Shown: positions 15,740 through 24,093 of the stretch, in pieces
Position numbering within the stretch: the stretch's first letter is position 1
Layout: the number at the start of each line of letters is the position of its first letter
DNA from: JBBECF01 sp040881945
GTDB taxonomy: Bacteria; Pseudomonadota; Alphaproteobacteria; Dongiales; Dongiaceae
Reading direction: 5' to 3'
NCBI GenBank assembly: GCA_040881945.1
Contig: JBBECF010000025.1
Location: 1 to 44,910 of the forward strand
DNA: 44,910 nucleotides
Notes under the pieces: generated by a model
Told to the model about the DNA's origin: nothing
What the model saw: only the letters and a program-made list of their open reading frames with translations
The model's database searches: none
Made by a program: the position numbers and the translations under genes

Positions 15740-17406
15740 CGGCCAGCGCCCGCCGGGCCGTGGCGGACGAGACGGCCGCGCCCGTCGCCCTCGATCTCGC
15801 CGTCGGCGACCCGGAAGTTGTCGAGCCGCACCGTGTGGAAGCGCTCGAAATGCCGGCGTAAGCCCGCCTCGACGCCGCGGTCGAAGGGCGGCCGCGTCAC
15901 ATGGGTGGCGCCCCAGACGACCTCGACGATGCGGCCGTCGCGGACGACCGGGCGGCCGTCCTTGAAGACGTAGTCCGGCCGGGCGAACATCGCCTCCTTG
16001 TCCGCCTGTTCGGTATAGACGGCGATGTCGGCGGCGGCCCCGGGACCGAGATGGCCGCGGTCGGTCAGGCCGAGGCTGCGCGCCGGGCCGGCGCGGGTCA
16101 GGATGGCGATCTCATAAAGGCTGTACTCGCGCGCGATGCCGCCGAGCAGGCTGGCGGCGGCGGCCTCGGCGTTGATCGACGCCAGCCGGTCGTTGCGGAA
16201 GTCGCGGTCCATGAGCAGGCGGATGAGGTGCGGATAGCTGGTGAACGGCGCCCCGTTGGGGTGGTCGGTGGTGAGGAACACCCGCCACGGGTCGTCCACC
16301 AGCAGGAACAGTTCCAGCCCGATCGCCCATTGCAACGCGTTGACGAAGTTGCGGTCGCGGTAGCGGAACGGCACCAGGCCGCAGCCGGCGTCGCATTCGA
16401 TGTCCATGCACAGCCACTTGCGCGGATGCCCCTGGCGGCGGTTGCGATACTGCATCATGGTATCGCCCGACGCGGTGACCGTCTGGCCGAACATGATCTG
16501 GCCGACGTCGATCGTCACCGCCTTGTTGCGGTTGACCGCCTCGGCGATGCGCGCCGCGCCGGACGAGAACTTGCGGTCGCCCTCGGTGCCGTAGCTGTGA
16601 AACTGGATATGGGTCAGGTGCAGCGGCGCCGCGTCGGCCGCGGCGATCGTGCTCAGCGTCGTCTCGAGATTGCCCGGCACGCCCAAGTCGTTGCAGTGCA
16701 GGTGCAGCGGGTGCGCCACGCCCAGCGTTCGCACGGCGCGGGCGATGGCGGCGACGATGGCGCGCGGCGTCACGCCGTAATGCGGCGTCGGCGCGTCGAA
16801 ACCGAGGCCGCGCCCGTTGAACTTGAAGGCGCTGATGCCGCCGGGATTGACCGCCTTGACGGCGAGCGCCTGGGTCGCGTGCAGCATCCAGGCGACGTAG
16901 TCGGCGATCGCCGCCGGCCCGGCGTCGGCCGCGAGCAGGCGCAGCAGCGCGTCGTCGTTGCCGAGCATGGCGTAGCAGCCCTTGTCGACCATCGGCACGT
17001 CGGCCAGCTCGGCATGGGCCTGGCGGGCGTTGGCCGGAACCATCGCCGGCTCGAACACGGCGGTATAGCCCATCTCGGCATAGCGGTAGCCGGTAACGAA
17101 GGACGACGGCGTGCAGGCGCCGCCGCCGCTGCGCGTGAGGACGCCGCGCCGGTCGGGGTGGCGCCGGTGGTCGTCGGGCATCAAGGTGCGCGCGAGCGTC
17201 ATCTTGCCGCCGCCGATATGGCTGTGGATGTCGATGCCGCCGGCCATGACGATCCGGCCGGCGAGGTCGATGACCCGGTCGAAGCGGGCGCCGGGGCCGG
17301 GGTCCTCGACGATCCGTCCGTCGCGAATGCAGAGGTCGGCGCGCACGCCATTGCGTCCGTTGGCCGGGTCGACGATGCGGCCGCCGGCGAGCTTGATCAG
17401 CGTCAT
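15736..17406 (-). CDS. fhcA: Formyltransferase/hydrolase complex subunit A (amidohydrolase)
   Basis: A 556-residue amidohydrolase-superfamily subunit, homologous to FwdA/FmdA, that hydrolyses formyl-methylofuran to formate. The binuclear metal site is recognisable: H61 and H63 in GGIDIHSHIGGG, the candidate carboxylated Lys K184 in VKAVNPGG, His in HPLHLHCNDLG and LTHIQFHSYG, and D381 in FLTTDHPNGAPF. All metal ligands are kept, so the hydrolytic site appears intact. It sits between fhcB and fhcD with four-base overlaps on both sides. Confidence 0.96.
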   Translation of the reverse strand: MTLIKLAGGRIVDPANGRNGVRADLCIRDGRIVEDPGPGARFDRVIDLAGRIVMAGGIDIHSHIGGGKMTLARTLMPDDHRRHPDRRGVLTRSGGGACTPSSFVTGYRYAEMGYTAVFEPAMVPANARQAHAELADVPMVDKGCYAMLGNDDALLRLLAADAGPAAIADYVAWMLHATQALAVKAVNPGGISAFKFNGRGLGFDAPTPHYGVTPRAIVAAIARAVRTLGVAHPLHLHCNDLGVPGNLETTLSTIAAADAAPLHLTHIQFHSYGTEGDRKFSSGAARIAEAVNRNKAVTIDVGQIMFGQTVTASGDTMMQYRNRRQGHPRKWLCMDIECDAGCGLVPFRYRDRNFVNALQWAIGLELFLLVDDPWRVFLTTDHPNGAPFTSYPHLIRLLMDRDFRNDRLASINAEAAAASLLGGIAREYSLYEIAILTRAGPARSLGLTDRGHLGPGAAADIAVYTEQADKEAMFARPDYVFKDGRPVVRDGRIVEVVWGATHVTRPPFDRGVEAGLRRHFERFHTVRLDNFRVADGEIEGDGRGRLVRHGPAGAGR

Positions 17407-18707
17407 GTCGCCGGTCCCCGTCGCGCCAGCGCCTCGTCGATCCGCGTCAGCACGGCGGCGACGCTCGGCAATCCGCGCTCGACAAGCCGGCCGAGCGGCA
17501 GCGCGACGACGCCGTCGGTGCGGAACACCTGGCCTTCATGGTCGATGCCCGGCGTGCCGACCGGAACGAACACGGCGGCGGGCGGCGCTCGCCTCGGCGA
17601 AGCCTCCGGCGAAGCCAGGGCCGGCCGCGTCTCGGGCGCGGCGAGGACGACGGTCGATATGTCGCGCGCCGGCGGCGGCAGCGGGCGAAAGGCGGAGATC
17701 CAGACCAGGGCGTCGGCCTCGCCGGACTCGAGCAGGCGTTGCGCCGAGAACAGGTAGGCGTCGTGCTCGGGGAAGCCGCGGCCGAAGCCGGTGCGCAAGG
17801 GAAAGCCGGACTGCCAGGTGCAGACCTGATTGACGCCGATCAGGTTGTCGGCGCCGGTCAGCGGCAGGCCGGCGCAGCGCGTCGTCCGGTTGAGGTCGCG
17901 CACCAGATCGACGACCGCCTGCACGGCGAGCGCGCCGCCGGCGTCATCGAGGCCCGCCGCCGCCCAGGCGACGACGCCGTAGGCGGCGGCCTTCAGGGCG
18001 GCCGCCAGCTCGCGCAAGGCCGCGATCGGGACGCCGCCGCCTTCGGCCGCGGCGACCGGCCGGTCGTTGACCAGGGCGCGTAGGACCGCCACCGCCTCGG
18101 GCAGGGAGTCGAGCCGGCAGGGCAGCAGCGTCGCCGCGAATCCATCCGCCGCCGGCGGCCCCAGGCGGAACAGCCGGCGGCGCAGCGGGCCATCGGTGAA
18201 CAGGGTCTCGGCCACGGTCAGGCAGCGCTCGGCGAAGCGGGGAAAGGCCGCGCTGGGGTCGGGTCCGACGACGAGCAGGACGTCCGCCCGGTTGCGCACC
18301 TCGCTCAGCGTCGTCGCGACCCAGCCGCCGTCCTGGATCGCGCGCAGGTTGCGGAACAGCCCGTCCGAGCCGAGATGATCGACGACGCCGCCGACGCGTT
18401 CCGCCAGGCGCATGACCGCGCGCATCCCGGCGACGTCGGTGCCGAGTCCGGCGAACAGCGGCAGCCGGCTGGCGGCGAGAATCTCGGCGGCGCGCGTCGC
18501 CGCGCCGGCAAGGTCCGTCTCGCGCCCATCGACGCGCGGGCCGGAAGCGCCCGTCGGCCGCGCGAAGCCGGCGACGCCGAGCGCGCAGCCGTTGGCGCGG
18601 ACCTCCGCCCGCCCGCCCGCGGTCGCGACGACCAGATCGTCGCAGGCCAGGCCGCAGAAGGGACAGGCGACGTCACGCCGCGGCTCGGGTTGGCGCGCGA
18701 CGACCAT
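17403..18707 (-). CDS. fhcB: Formyltransferase/hydrolase complex subunit B (degenerate Mo/W subunit)
   Basis: A 434-residue homologue of the FwdB/FmdB catalytic subunit of archaeal formylmethanofuran dehydrogenase. The N-terminus has CPFCGLACDD with C15, C18 and C22, and a further C41, the layout of a [4Fe-4S] site. Around residues 111-125 (HLGSDGLFRNLRAIQ), where archaeal FwdB carries the metal-binding Cys in a CHGPS-like motif, no Cys is present. This fits the bacterial complex, which is hydrolytic and does not use the Mo/W redox centre. I chose the ATG at 18707, ten bases from the upstream pterin dehydratase stop; the frame is open further upstream without conserved sequence. Confidence 0.93.
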   Translation of the reverse strand: MVVARQPEPRRDVACPFCGLACDDLVVATAGGRAEVRANGCALGVAGFARPTGASGPRVDGRETDLAGAATRAAEILAASRLPLFAGLGTDVAGMRAVMRLAERVGGVVDHLGSDGLFRNLRAIQDGGWVATTLSEVRNRADVLLVVGPDPSAAFPRFAERCLTVAETLFTDGPLRRRLFRLGPPAADGFAATLLPCRLDSLPEAVAVLRALVNDRPVAAAEGGGVPIAALRELAAALKAAAYGVVAWAAAGLDDAGGALAVQAVVDLVRDLNRTTRCAGLPLTGADNLIGVNQVCTWQSGFPLRTGFGRGFPEHDAYLFSAQRLLESGEADALVWISAFRPLPPPARDISTVVLAAPETRPALASPEASPRRAPPAAVFVPVGTPGIDHEGQVFRTDGVVALPLGRLVERGLPSVAAVLTRIDEALARRGPAT

Positions 18708-18717
18708 CCCCGCGTCG

Positions 18718-19095
18718 CTAATCGTACTTGATGTAGGCGAACCGTTGATCCGGCGGGGTGCCTTCGAGGGGGCCGCCCTCGCTGCCCGGCTGCCACTGCA
18801 CGACGTCCTCGATCTTCCGGGCCAGCGCAAAGTCCTTGTCGGTGATCCCCTTGGCGGCATGGTTGGTCAGCCGCACCTCGACCCAGGCGTAGGACGCGGT
18901 GATGTCCGGATGGTGCCACGCGGCCTCCGCCAGATGCCCGACGGCGTTGACCACCATCAAGGTGCCCTTCCAGCTATGCGTCTTGTACTTCCGCCGAATC
19001 CATCCGCGCTCGAGACTCCAGTGCGGAAGCTCGCGCGTGAGGCGCGACTCCACCTCTTCGTCGCTATAGGTTTTTTCCTTTGCCCGCTCGGTCAT
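18718..19095 (-). CDS. Pterin-4a-carbinolamine dehydratase family protein
   Basis: A 125-residue protein of the PCD/DCoH (PhhB) family. The signature HHPDITASYAWVEVRLTNH followed by AAKGITDKDFALARKIE carries the expected catalytic His pair, and HWSLERGWIRRKY is the usual first strand. PCDs recycle oxidised pterin cofactors after aromatic hydroxylases, but no hydroxylase is nearby. It leads the fhcBADC operon, and PCD-like genes have been noted in bacterial methanopterin gene sets (from memory), so a role in H4MPT synthesis or repair is more likely. I chose the ATG at 19095 (MTERAKEKTYSDEEV); the longer form adds an unconserved stretch. Confidence 0.88.
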   Translation of the reverse strand: MTERAKEKTYSDEEVESRLTRELPHWSLERGWIRRKYKTHSWKGTLMVVNAVGHLAEAAWHHPDITASYAWVEVRLTNHAAKGITDKDFALARKIEDVVQWQPGSEGGPLEGTPPDQRFAYIKYD

Positions 19096-19192
19096 CGGTC
19101 GCCGATTTTGATCTTGACAGGGTCCGGACGAGATCACGAGGATGGCGGAGCATCGAGCCGGTACGATACGTCAATCACGGGCGGCAAGCAAC

Positions 19193-20221
19193 ATGTTCAC
19201 CCGCGCCGAGCCCGCAGTACCGACGCGACCGCGATATGAATCCGTCACCGTCACGGTCCCGGCGCGCCTGCATTTGGGCTTCCTCGATCTCGACGGCGGT
19301 CTCGGTCGCCGCTTCGGCGGACTCGGACTCACGCTCGATGGGCCGTGCACGCGTTTGCATATGACGCGCGGCGGTCGGCCCGCTTCCGACGGCCCCGACA
19401 CCGCGCGCGCGCGCGCCTTCGTCGAGCGCCTGGCGCAGCATTTCCGCATCGACGCGGAGGTCAGCCTGAGCATCGACGAGGCGATCCCCGAACATATCGG
19501 CCTCGGGTCGGGCACGCAGCTCGCGCTCGCCGCCGGCATCGCGCTGTGCCGTCTCTACGGACTCGACGCCGGCGCGCGCGAGATCGCAGCGGCGCTCGGT
19601 CGCGGTACGCGATCGGGCATCGGCATCGGCGCCTTCGAGCAGGGCGGCGTGTTGCTCGACGGCGGACGCGGGCCGGCGGCGGAGCCGCCGCCGATCATCA
19701 GCCGCTTCCCGTTTCCGGAGCCGTGGCGCATCCTGCTCATCGCCGACGCCCGGCGGCGCGGCCGGCACGGCGACGACGAGACCGAGGCCTTCGCTCGGTT
19801 GCCGCCGTTCGGGGCGGAGACGGCGGGGCATCTCTGCCGCTTGATGCTGATGGCGGCGCTGCCGGCGCTCGCGGAAGAGGATCTGGACGGTTTCGGCGCC
19901 GCCGTGACCGAGTTGCAACGGGTCGTCGGCGACTATTTCGCGCCGTTCCAGGAGGGCGGGCGCTATTCGAGCCCGCTGATGGCGGAGGTGCTCGCCTGGC
20001 TCGAATCCGAAGGCGTCGCCGGGGTCGGCCAGAGCTCGTGGGGGCCGACCGGCTTCGCGCTGGTCGGCTCGGAGGACGACGCCCAGGAACTGTCGCACGC
20101 CGCGCGCCGGCACTGGGCCGCCGAAACGCGGCTGACCTTCGCGGTGCGGCGCGGCCGCAACCGGGGCGGCGAGGTCGCGTTCGACCGGGCGGCGCGACCG
20201 GCGGTCGAGAGATCGGCGTAG
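19193..20221 (+). CDS. mptG: Beta-ribofuranosylaminobenzene 5'-phosphate synthase
   Basis: A 342-residue GHMP-fold enzyme that condenses p-aminobenzoate with PRPP, the first committed step of methanopterin synthesis. Key segments are VTVPARLHLGFLDLDGGLGR near the N-terminus, EHIGLGSGTQLALAAGIAL (the GHMP glycine-rich loop), GRGTRSGIGIGAFEQGGVLLDGG, and GVGQSSWGPTGFALV near the C-terminus, all characteristic of beta-RFAP synthases. The ATG at 19193 is preferred; an in-frame ATG at 19142 has no properly spaced ribosome site and would add 17 unconserved residues. The gene is divergent from the pcd/fhc operon and first in the mptG-mtdB-ATP-grasp-mch series. Confidence 0.93.
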   Translation: MFTRAEPAVPTRPRYESVTVTVPARLHLGFLDLDGGLGRRFGGLGLTLDGPCTRLHMTRGGRPASDGPDTARARAFVERLAQHFRIDAEVSLSIDEAIPEHIGLGSGTQLALAAGIALCRLYGLDAGAREIAAALGRGTRSGIGIGAFEQGGVLLDGGRGPAAEPPPIISRFPFPEPWRILLIADARRRGRHGDDETEAFARLPPFGAETAGHLCRLMLMAALPALAEEDLDGFGAAVTELQRVVGDYFAPFQEGGRYSSPLMAEVLAWLESEGVAGVGQSSWGPTGFALVGSEDDAQELSHAARRHWAAETRLTFAVRRGRNRGGEVAFDRAARPAVERSA

Positions 20222-20240
20222 CTCGGGACGCGGAAGAGAT

Positions 20241-21137
20241 ATGGAACGCCCGTACATCTTGCACATGCTGAGCCCGCTCAAGCATGTCAGCCCGTTCGAC
20301 GTGAACATGGCGCTCGACGCCGGGTTCAACGCGGTCGTGCCCTACACGAACGTCGAGTTGAAGGAGGTCGCCGGCCTGGTCCAGGACGCGATCTTCTCGC
20401 GCGGGCCCACGGGCGTGAAGCGCACCGGGCTGTTCATCGGCGGGCGTCAGGCGGGGCAGGCGCTCGACATGCTGGCGGCTGCCCGCGCCGCCATGTTTCC
20501 GCCGTTCCGGATGTCGGTGTTCGCCGACCCCGCCGGCTCCTTCACCACGGCGGCGGCGCTGGTCGCCTGCGTCGGCCGCAAGCTGAAGGACAAGTTCGGC
20601 GCCGACTGGACCGGGCGCCGCGTCGCGGTCTTCGGCGGCACCGGCGTCGTCGGCTTCTCGGCCGCGGTGATCGCGGCCGGCGCCGGGGCGAAGGCGACGC
20701 TGGTCGGCTACGACGGCGCGGCCCGCGTCGCCGCCGCCGCCGCCGACGCCAAGACGCGCTTCGGCGTCGATCTCGGTCACGCCGACGGCAGTTCGGACTC
20801 TCTGAAGATCGCGCTGATGCAGGACGCCGAGGTGATCCTGTGCGCGGGCCGGGCCGGCGTCAACGTGCTCGGGCCTGCGCATCTGGCGGCGGCGCGCCGG
20901 CTGATGGTCGCCGCCGACATCAACGCCGTGCCGCCGGCGGGCATCGAGGGGCTGGGCGCTGAGGACGACGGCGCGCCGCTCGCGGGCACGCCCGGACTCG
21001 GCATCGGCGCCCTGGCCGTCGGCGGCGTCAAGTACCGGGTCGAATCGGGGCTGTTCAAGCGCATGATCGAGACGGACAAGCCGCTCTACCTGGATTTCCG
21101 CGACGCCTTCCAACTGGCGCGCGACCTTGTCGGCTGA
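20241..21137 (+). CDS. mtdB: NAD(P)-dependent methylene-tetrahydromethanopterin dehydrogenase
   Basis: A 298-residue cytoplasmic dehydrogenase that oxidises methylene-H4MPT to methenyl-H4MPT. It opens ILHMLSPLKHVSPFDVNMALDAGF and has the Rossmann motif VAVFGGTGVVGFSAAVIAA, followed by ADINAVPPAGIEGL and the C-terminal VGGVKYRVESGLFKRM. The context (H4MPT genes only, no folate enzymes) favours MtdB over MtdA. A purine-rich GGAAGAG lies six bases before the ATG. Its 3' end overlaps the following ATP-grasp gene. Confidence 0.93.
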   Translation: MERPYILHMLSPLKHVSPFDVNMALDAGFNAVVPYTNVELKEVAGLVQDAIFSRGPTGVKRTGLFIGGRQAGQALDMLAAARAAMFPPFRMSVFADPAGSFTTAAALVACVGRKLKDKFGADWTGRRVAVFGGTGVVGFSAAVIAAGAGAKATLVGYDGAARVAAAAADAKTRFGVDLGHADGSSDSLKIALMQDAEVILCAGRAGVNVLGPAHLAAARRLMVAADINAVPPAGIEGLGAEDDGAPLAGTPGLGIGALAVGGVKYRVESGLFKRMIETDKPLYLDFRDAFQLARDLVG

Positions 21138-22302
21138 GCCGGTCTTGGTGGTCGCCGTTTCCGGCCGGGCGCTGGCCGCGGCGGCCGGGCGCGCCGGCTA
21201 CGCGCCGGCGGTGATCGACCTGTTCGGCGACCGCGACACGCGCGCGTTGGCGCCGGGCGGCGTCGCGGTCGCCGGCTCGCTGGCGCGCGGGTTCGGGCGG
21301 CACGCGCTGCTCGCCGCGGCGGAGACCCTGGCGCCGACCGGCGGCCTCGTCTACGGCGCCGGGTTCGAGGCCCGGCCGGGGTTGCTGGCGGCGCTCGCCC
21401 ACGGCCGACGCCTGCTCGGCAATACGCCCGAGACCCTGTCCCGGATCAAGGACCCGGCCGCGTTCTTTACGCTGCTCGACCGCCTCGGCATTCCGCACCC
21501 GGCGGTGGCGCTGCGCCGCCCGGCCGCGCCCGCGGGGTGGCTCGCCAAGCGCGTCGGCGGCGCCGGCGGCGTCCATGTCCGTCCGGCCGAGGCGGCGAGC
21601 GGGACCGGCCCGCTGCGCCGGAGCGCAAGCGAGGCGAGCCGGCGCTATTACCAGCGCCGCGTCGAGGGGCGCGCGGTCGGGGCGCTGTTCCTGGCCGACG
21701 GGCGGCGGGCGCGGCTGCTCGGCCTCAGCGAACAATGGCCGGCGCCGGACGGTGCGGCGCGGCCCTACCGGTTCGGCGGCGCGGCGCGCCCGGCCGCCAT
21801 CGGCCGCCGGGCGGCGCGCGAGATCGCCGCGGCGATCGGCGCCCTGGTGCGCGACACCGGGCTCGTCGGCCTCAACAGCCTGGACATGATGGTCGATGGC
21901 GACGACTTTTTGGTGTTGGAGGTGAACCCCCGCCCCGGCGCCACAATCGACATCTTCGACGCCGCGCCGGGCCTGTTCGGCCTGCATGTGGCGGCCTGCG
22001 CCGGTCGCCTGAAGCGGGGCTGGCGCGCGCCGGCCGGGGCGGCGGCGAGCGCGATCGCCTATGCCGACCGGCCGCTGAGGATCGGGGCGGCGGTGCGCTG
22101 GCCGCGCTGGAGCGCCGACCGGCCGGCGGCCGGCAGTCGCATCGCACCGGGCGAGCCGGTCTGCACCGTCCTCGTCCGCGCCCGATCGGCGACGGCGGCA
22201 CGGGCGCGCGCCGGCGAGCGGGTCGCCGCCGTGCTGGCGGCGCTGGGCGGCGACGCCGCCCGGCCGCGGTCGAAGGAGCTGGACTCGTGCGCGCACCCGT
22301 GA
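21127..22302 (+). CDS. ATP-grasp protein of the H4MPT cluster
   Basis: A protein of up to 391 residues with an ATP-grasp domain. PAAFFTLLDRLGIPHP, WLAKRVGGAGGVHVR and the metal-binding segment GLVGLNSLDMMVDGDDFLVLEVNPRPG are typical ATP-grasp elements. The N-terminal part is a pre-ATP-grasp domain. A similar ATP-grasp protein (often called Orf17, related to COG2232) recurs in bacterial H4MPT clusters, as I remember; it probably ligates an acid, for example an amino acid, to an intermediate or to the cofactor tail. Start is uncertain: TTG at 21127 overlaps mtdB, and GTG at 21148 is an alternative. It overlaps mch by 16 bases. Confidence 0.85.
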   Translation: MSAEPVLVVAVSGRALAAAAGRAGYAPAVIDLFGDRDTRALAPGGVAVAGSLARGFGRHALLAAAETLAPTGGLVYGAGFEARPGLLAALAHGRRLLGNTPETLSRIKDPAAFFTLLDRLGIPHPAVALRRPAAPAGWLAKRVGGAGGVHVRPAEAASGTGPLRRSASEASRRYYQRRVEGRAVGALFLADGRRARLLGLSEQWPAPDGAARPYRFGGAARPAAIGRRAAREIAAAIGALVRDTGLVGLNSLDMMVDGDDFLVLEVNPRPGATIDIFDAAPGLFGLHVAACAGRLKRGWRAPAGAAASAIAYADRPLRIGAAVRWPRWSADRPAAGSRIAPGEPVCTVLVRARSATAARARAGERVAAVLAALGGDAARPRSKELDSCAHP

Positions 22303-23291
22303 GGCCGAGCGTCAACGGCCTCGCCGCGCCGCTGGTGCAGCGGCTGGCGGAGGACGCCGCGGCGCTGCGCATCGCCGTGGAGCCTGCGCTCGACGGCCAT
22401 GCCGTGATCGACGCCGGGATCGACTGCCGCGGCGGCATCGAGGCCGGCCGGCGCATCGCCGAAATCTGCCTCGGCGGGCTCGGCCGGGTGCGGCTCGCCA
22501 CCGGCGGGCCGTTCCGCCGCTGGCCGTGGATGATCGAGGTGCAGGCCGCCGATCCCGTGCTCGCCTGCCTCGGCAGCCAATACGCCGGCTGGAGCCTGAC
22601 GGTCGGCGACGGCAAGGACGCCTACCGCGCGCTCGGGTCGGGCCCGGCCCGCGCGCTCGCGGCGCGTGAGCCGTTGTTCGCCGAGCTCGGCTACCGCGAC
22701 CGGGCGGACAGCGCCTGCCTGGTGCTCGAGGTCGAGAAGCGCCCGCCGCCGGCGCTGGTCGCCAAGGTGACGCGCGACTGCGGCATCGCGGCCGCCGGCC
22801 TGACCCTGATCCTGACGCCGACGCGCAGCCTCGCCGGCGCCGTGCAGATCGTCGCGCGGGTGCTCGAAGTGGCGCTGCACAAGGCGCACGAACTGGGCTT
22901 CCCGCTCGACCGCGTGGTCGACGGCATGGGCGCGGCGCCGCTGCCGCCGCCGGCCCCGGACTTCGTCGCGGCGATGGGACGGACCAACGACGCGATCATC
23001 TATGGCGGCGCGGTGCAGCTCTTCGTCGCCGGGCCGGAAGCCGAGGCGCGCGATTTGGCCGAGGCGCTGCCGAGCCGCGCCTCGCGCGACTACGGCCGCC
23101 CCTTCGCCGAGATCTTCGCGGCCCACAAGGGCGATTTCTACGCCATCGACCCGATGCTGTTCAGCCCGGCCCGCGTCACCGTCACCGCCCTCGACAGCGG
23201 CCGCAGCTTCCAGGCCGGCGCCCTCGACGAGGCGCTGATCGACAAGTCCTTCGGCGCTGTCGGTCCCCATCCTTCGACAAGCTCAGGATGA
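22287..23291 (+). CDS. mch: Methenyl-tetrahydromethanopterin cyclohydrolase
   Basis: A 334-residue enzyme that hydrolyses methenyl-H4MPT to formyl-H4MPT, the step between MtdB and FhcABCD. The segments GIEAGRRIAEICLGGLGRV, DPVLACLGSQYAGWSL, LGSGPARAL, ARVLEVALHKAHELG and AMGRTNDAIIYGG are highly conserved in Mch. The GTG at 22287 is supported by an AAGGAG eight bases upstream (22273-22278). The gene end is odd: the last dozen residues (GAVGPHPSTSSG) run into the dispersed hairpin repeat, which supplies the stop codon. Relatives normally end around the preceding KSF. Confidence 0.96.
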   Translation: MRAPVRPSVNGLAAPLVQRLAEDAAALRIAVEPALDGHAVIDAGIDCRGGIEAGRRIAEICLGGLGRVRLATGGPFRRWPWMIEVQAADPVLACLGSQYAGWSLTVGDGKDAYRALGSGPARALAAREPLFAELGYRDRADSACLVLEVEKRPPPALVAKVTRDCGIAAAGLTLILTPTRSLAGAVQIVARVLEVALHKAHELGFPLDRVVDGMGAAPLPPPAPDFVAAMGRTNDAIIYGGAVQLFVAGPEAEARDLAEALPSRASRDYGRPFAEIFAAHKGDFYAIDPMLFSPARVTVTALDSGRSFQAGALDEALIDKSFGAVGPHPSTSSG

Positions 23292-23324
23292 GGGCCTCAC
23301 CCTGAGCCTGTCGAAGGGCGAGGC
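23266..23324. repeat. Tandem-hairpin intergenic repeat, copy 2
   Basis: Same layout as the copy at 1845-1904. Hairpin A pairs CATCC (23268-23272) with GGATG (23286-23290) around TTCGACAAGCTCA. Hairpin B pairs GCCTC-a-CCCT (23294-23303) with AGGG-c-GAGGC (23315-23324) around GAGCCTGTCGA. Relative to copy 1 the stems differ at paired positions while the loops are almost unchanged. It lies at the 3' end of mch and overlaps its last codons, and it may also serve as the transcription terminator between the convergent mch and dehydrogenase genes. Confidence 0.85.
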
Positions 23325-23352
23325 CCGACTCCAGCTGTTGCGATAGCGGGAG

Positions 23353-24093
23353 CTACAGCGTCATGCCGCCGTCGATGACCAGCGTCGCGCCGGTCATGTA
23401 GGCGGATTCGTCCGAGGCCAGATAGACGCACAGCTCGACGATCTCCTCGGGCCGGCCGAGCCGGCCCATCGGCTGGCGGGCGATGAAGGCGGCGCGCGCC
23501 GCCGCCGGGTCGGGCTGCGCCTGGATGCGCTCCTCCAGGGACGGCGTCTCGACGGTGCCGGGGCACAGCGCGTTGCAGCGGATGCCGCGGCCGACATAGT
23601 CGGCGGCCACCGACTTGGTGAGGCCGATGACCGCCGCCTTGCTCGCCCCGTAGGCGCAGCGATTCGGCACCCCGCGGATCGACGAGGCGACCGAGGCCAT
23701 GTTGATGATCGAGCCGCCGCCCTTGGCGAGCATCGCCGGCAGGAAGGCGCGGATCGTCAGGTACATCCCGCGCACATTTAGGGCGAAGGCGAAGTCCCAA
23801 TCCTTTTCGGCGCAGTCCAGGATGGCGCCGTGATGGACAGTGCCGGCGCAGTTAAAGAGGACGTCGATGGCGCCGATCTCGCCGGCCGCCGCCGCGATCG
23901 CGGCGCCGTCGGTGACGTCCAGGCGGCGCGTCGTGACGCCCGGGCGGCCGTCCAGCTCGGCGAGCTTCGGCGCATTCACGTCGGTCGCCCACACCCGCGC
24001 GCCTTCGCGGGCGAAGGCCAGCGCCGCGGCGCGGCCCATGCCTTGCGCGGCGGCGGTGACGAGGGCGGTCTTGCCGGCCAACCGTCCGCTCAT
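23353..24093 (-). CDS. Short-chain dehydrogenase, DHRS6/2-keto-3-deoxy-fuconate dehydrogenase type
   Basis: A 246-residue classical SDR. The cofactor loop is TAAAQGMG, the NNAG-like motif is FNCAGTVHHG, and the catalytic Ser-Tyr-Lys lie in INMASVASS and CAYGASK. The combination TAAAQGMGRAAALAFAREGA, TVHHGAILDCAEKDWDF and CPGTVETPSLEERIQAQ closely resembles human DHRS6 (BDH2) and bacterial 2-keto-3-deoxy-L-fuconate dehydrogenases, as I remember them. The Asp in the ATDVN segment suggests NAD rather than NADP. It is divergent from a XylX-like gene, and a sugar-acid dehydratase follows, so a role in oxidative sugar breakdown is likely. Confidence 0.85.
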   Translation of the reverse strand: MSGRLAGKTALVTAAAQGMGRAAALAFAREGARVWATDVNAPKLAELDGRPGVTTRRLDVTDGAAIAAAAGEIGAIDVLFNCAGTVHHGAILDCAEKDWDFAFALNVRGMYLTIRAFLPAMLAKGGGSIINMASVASSIRGVPNRCAYGASKAAVIGLTKSVAADYVGRGIRCNALCPGTVETPSLEERIQAQPDPAAARAAFIARQPMGRLGRPEEIVELCVYLASDESAYMTGATLVIDGGMTL

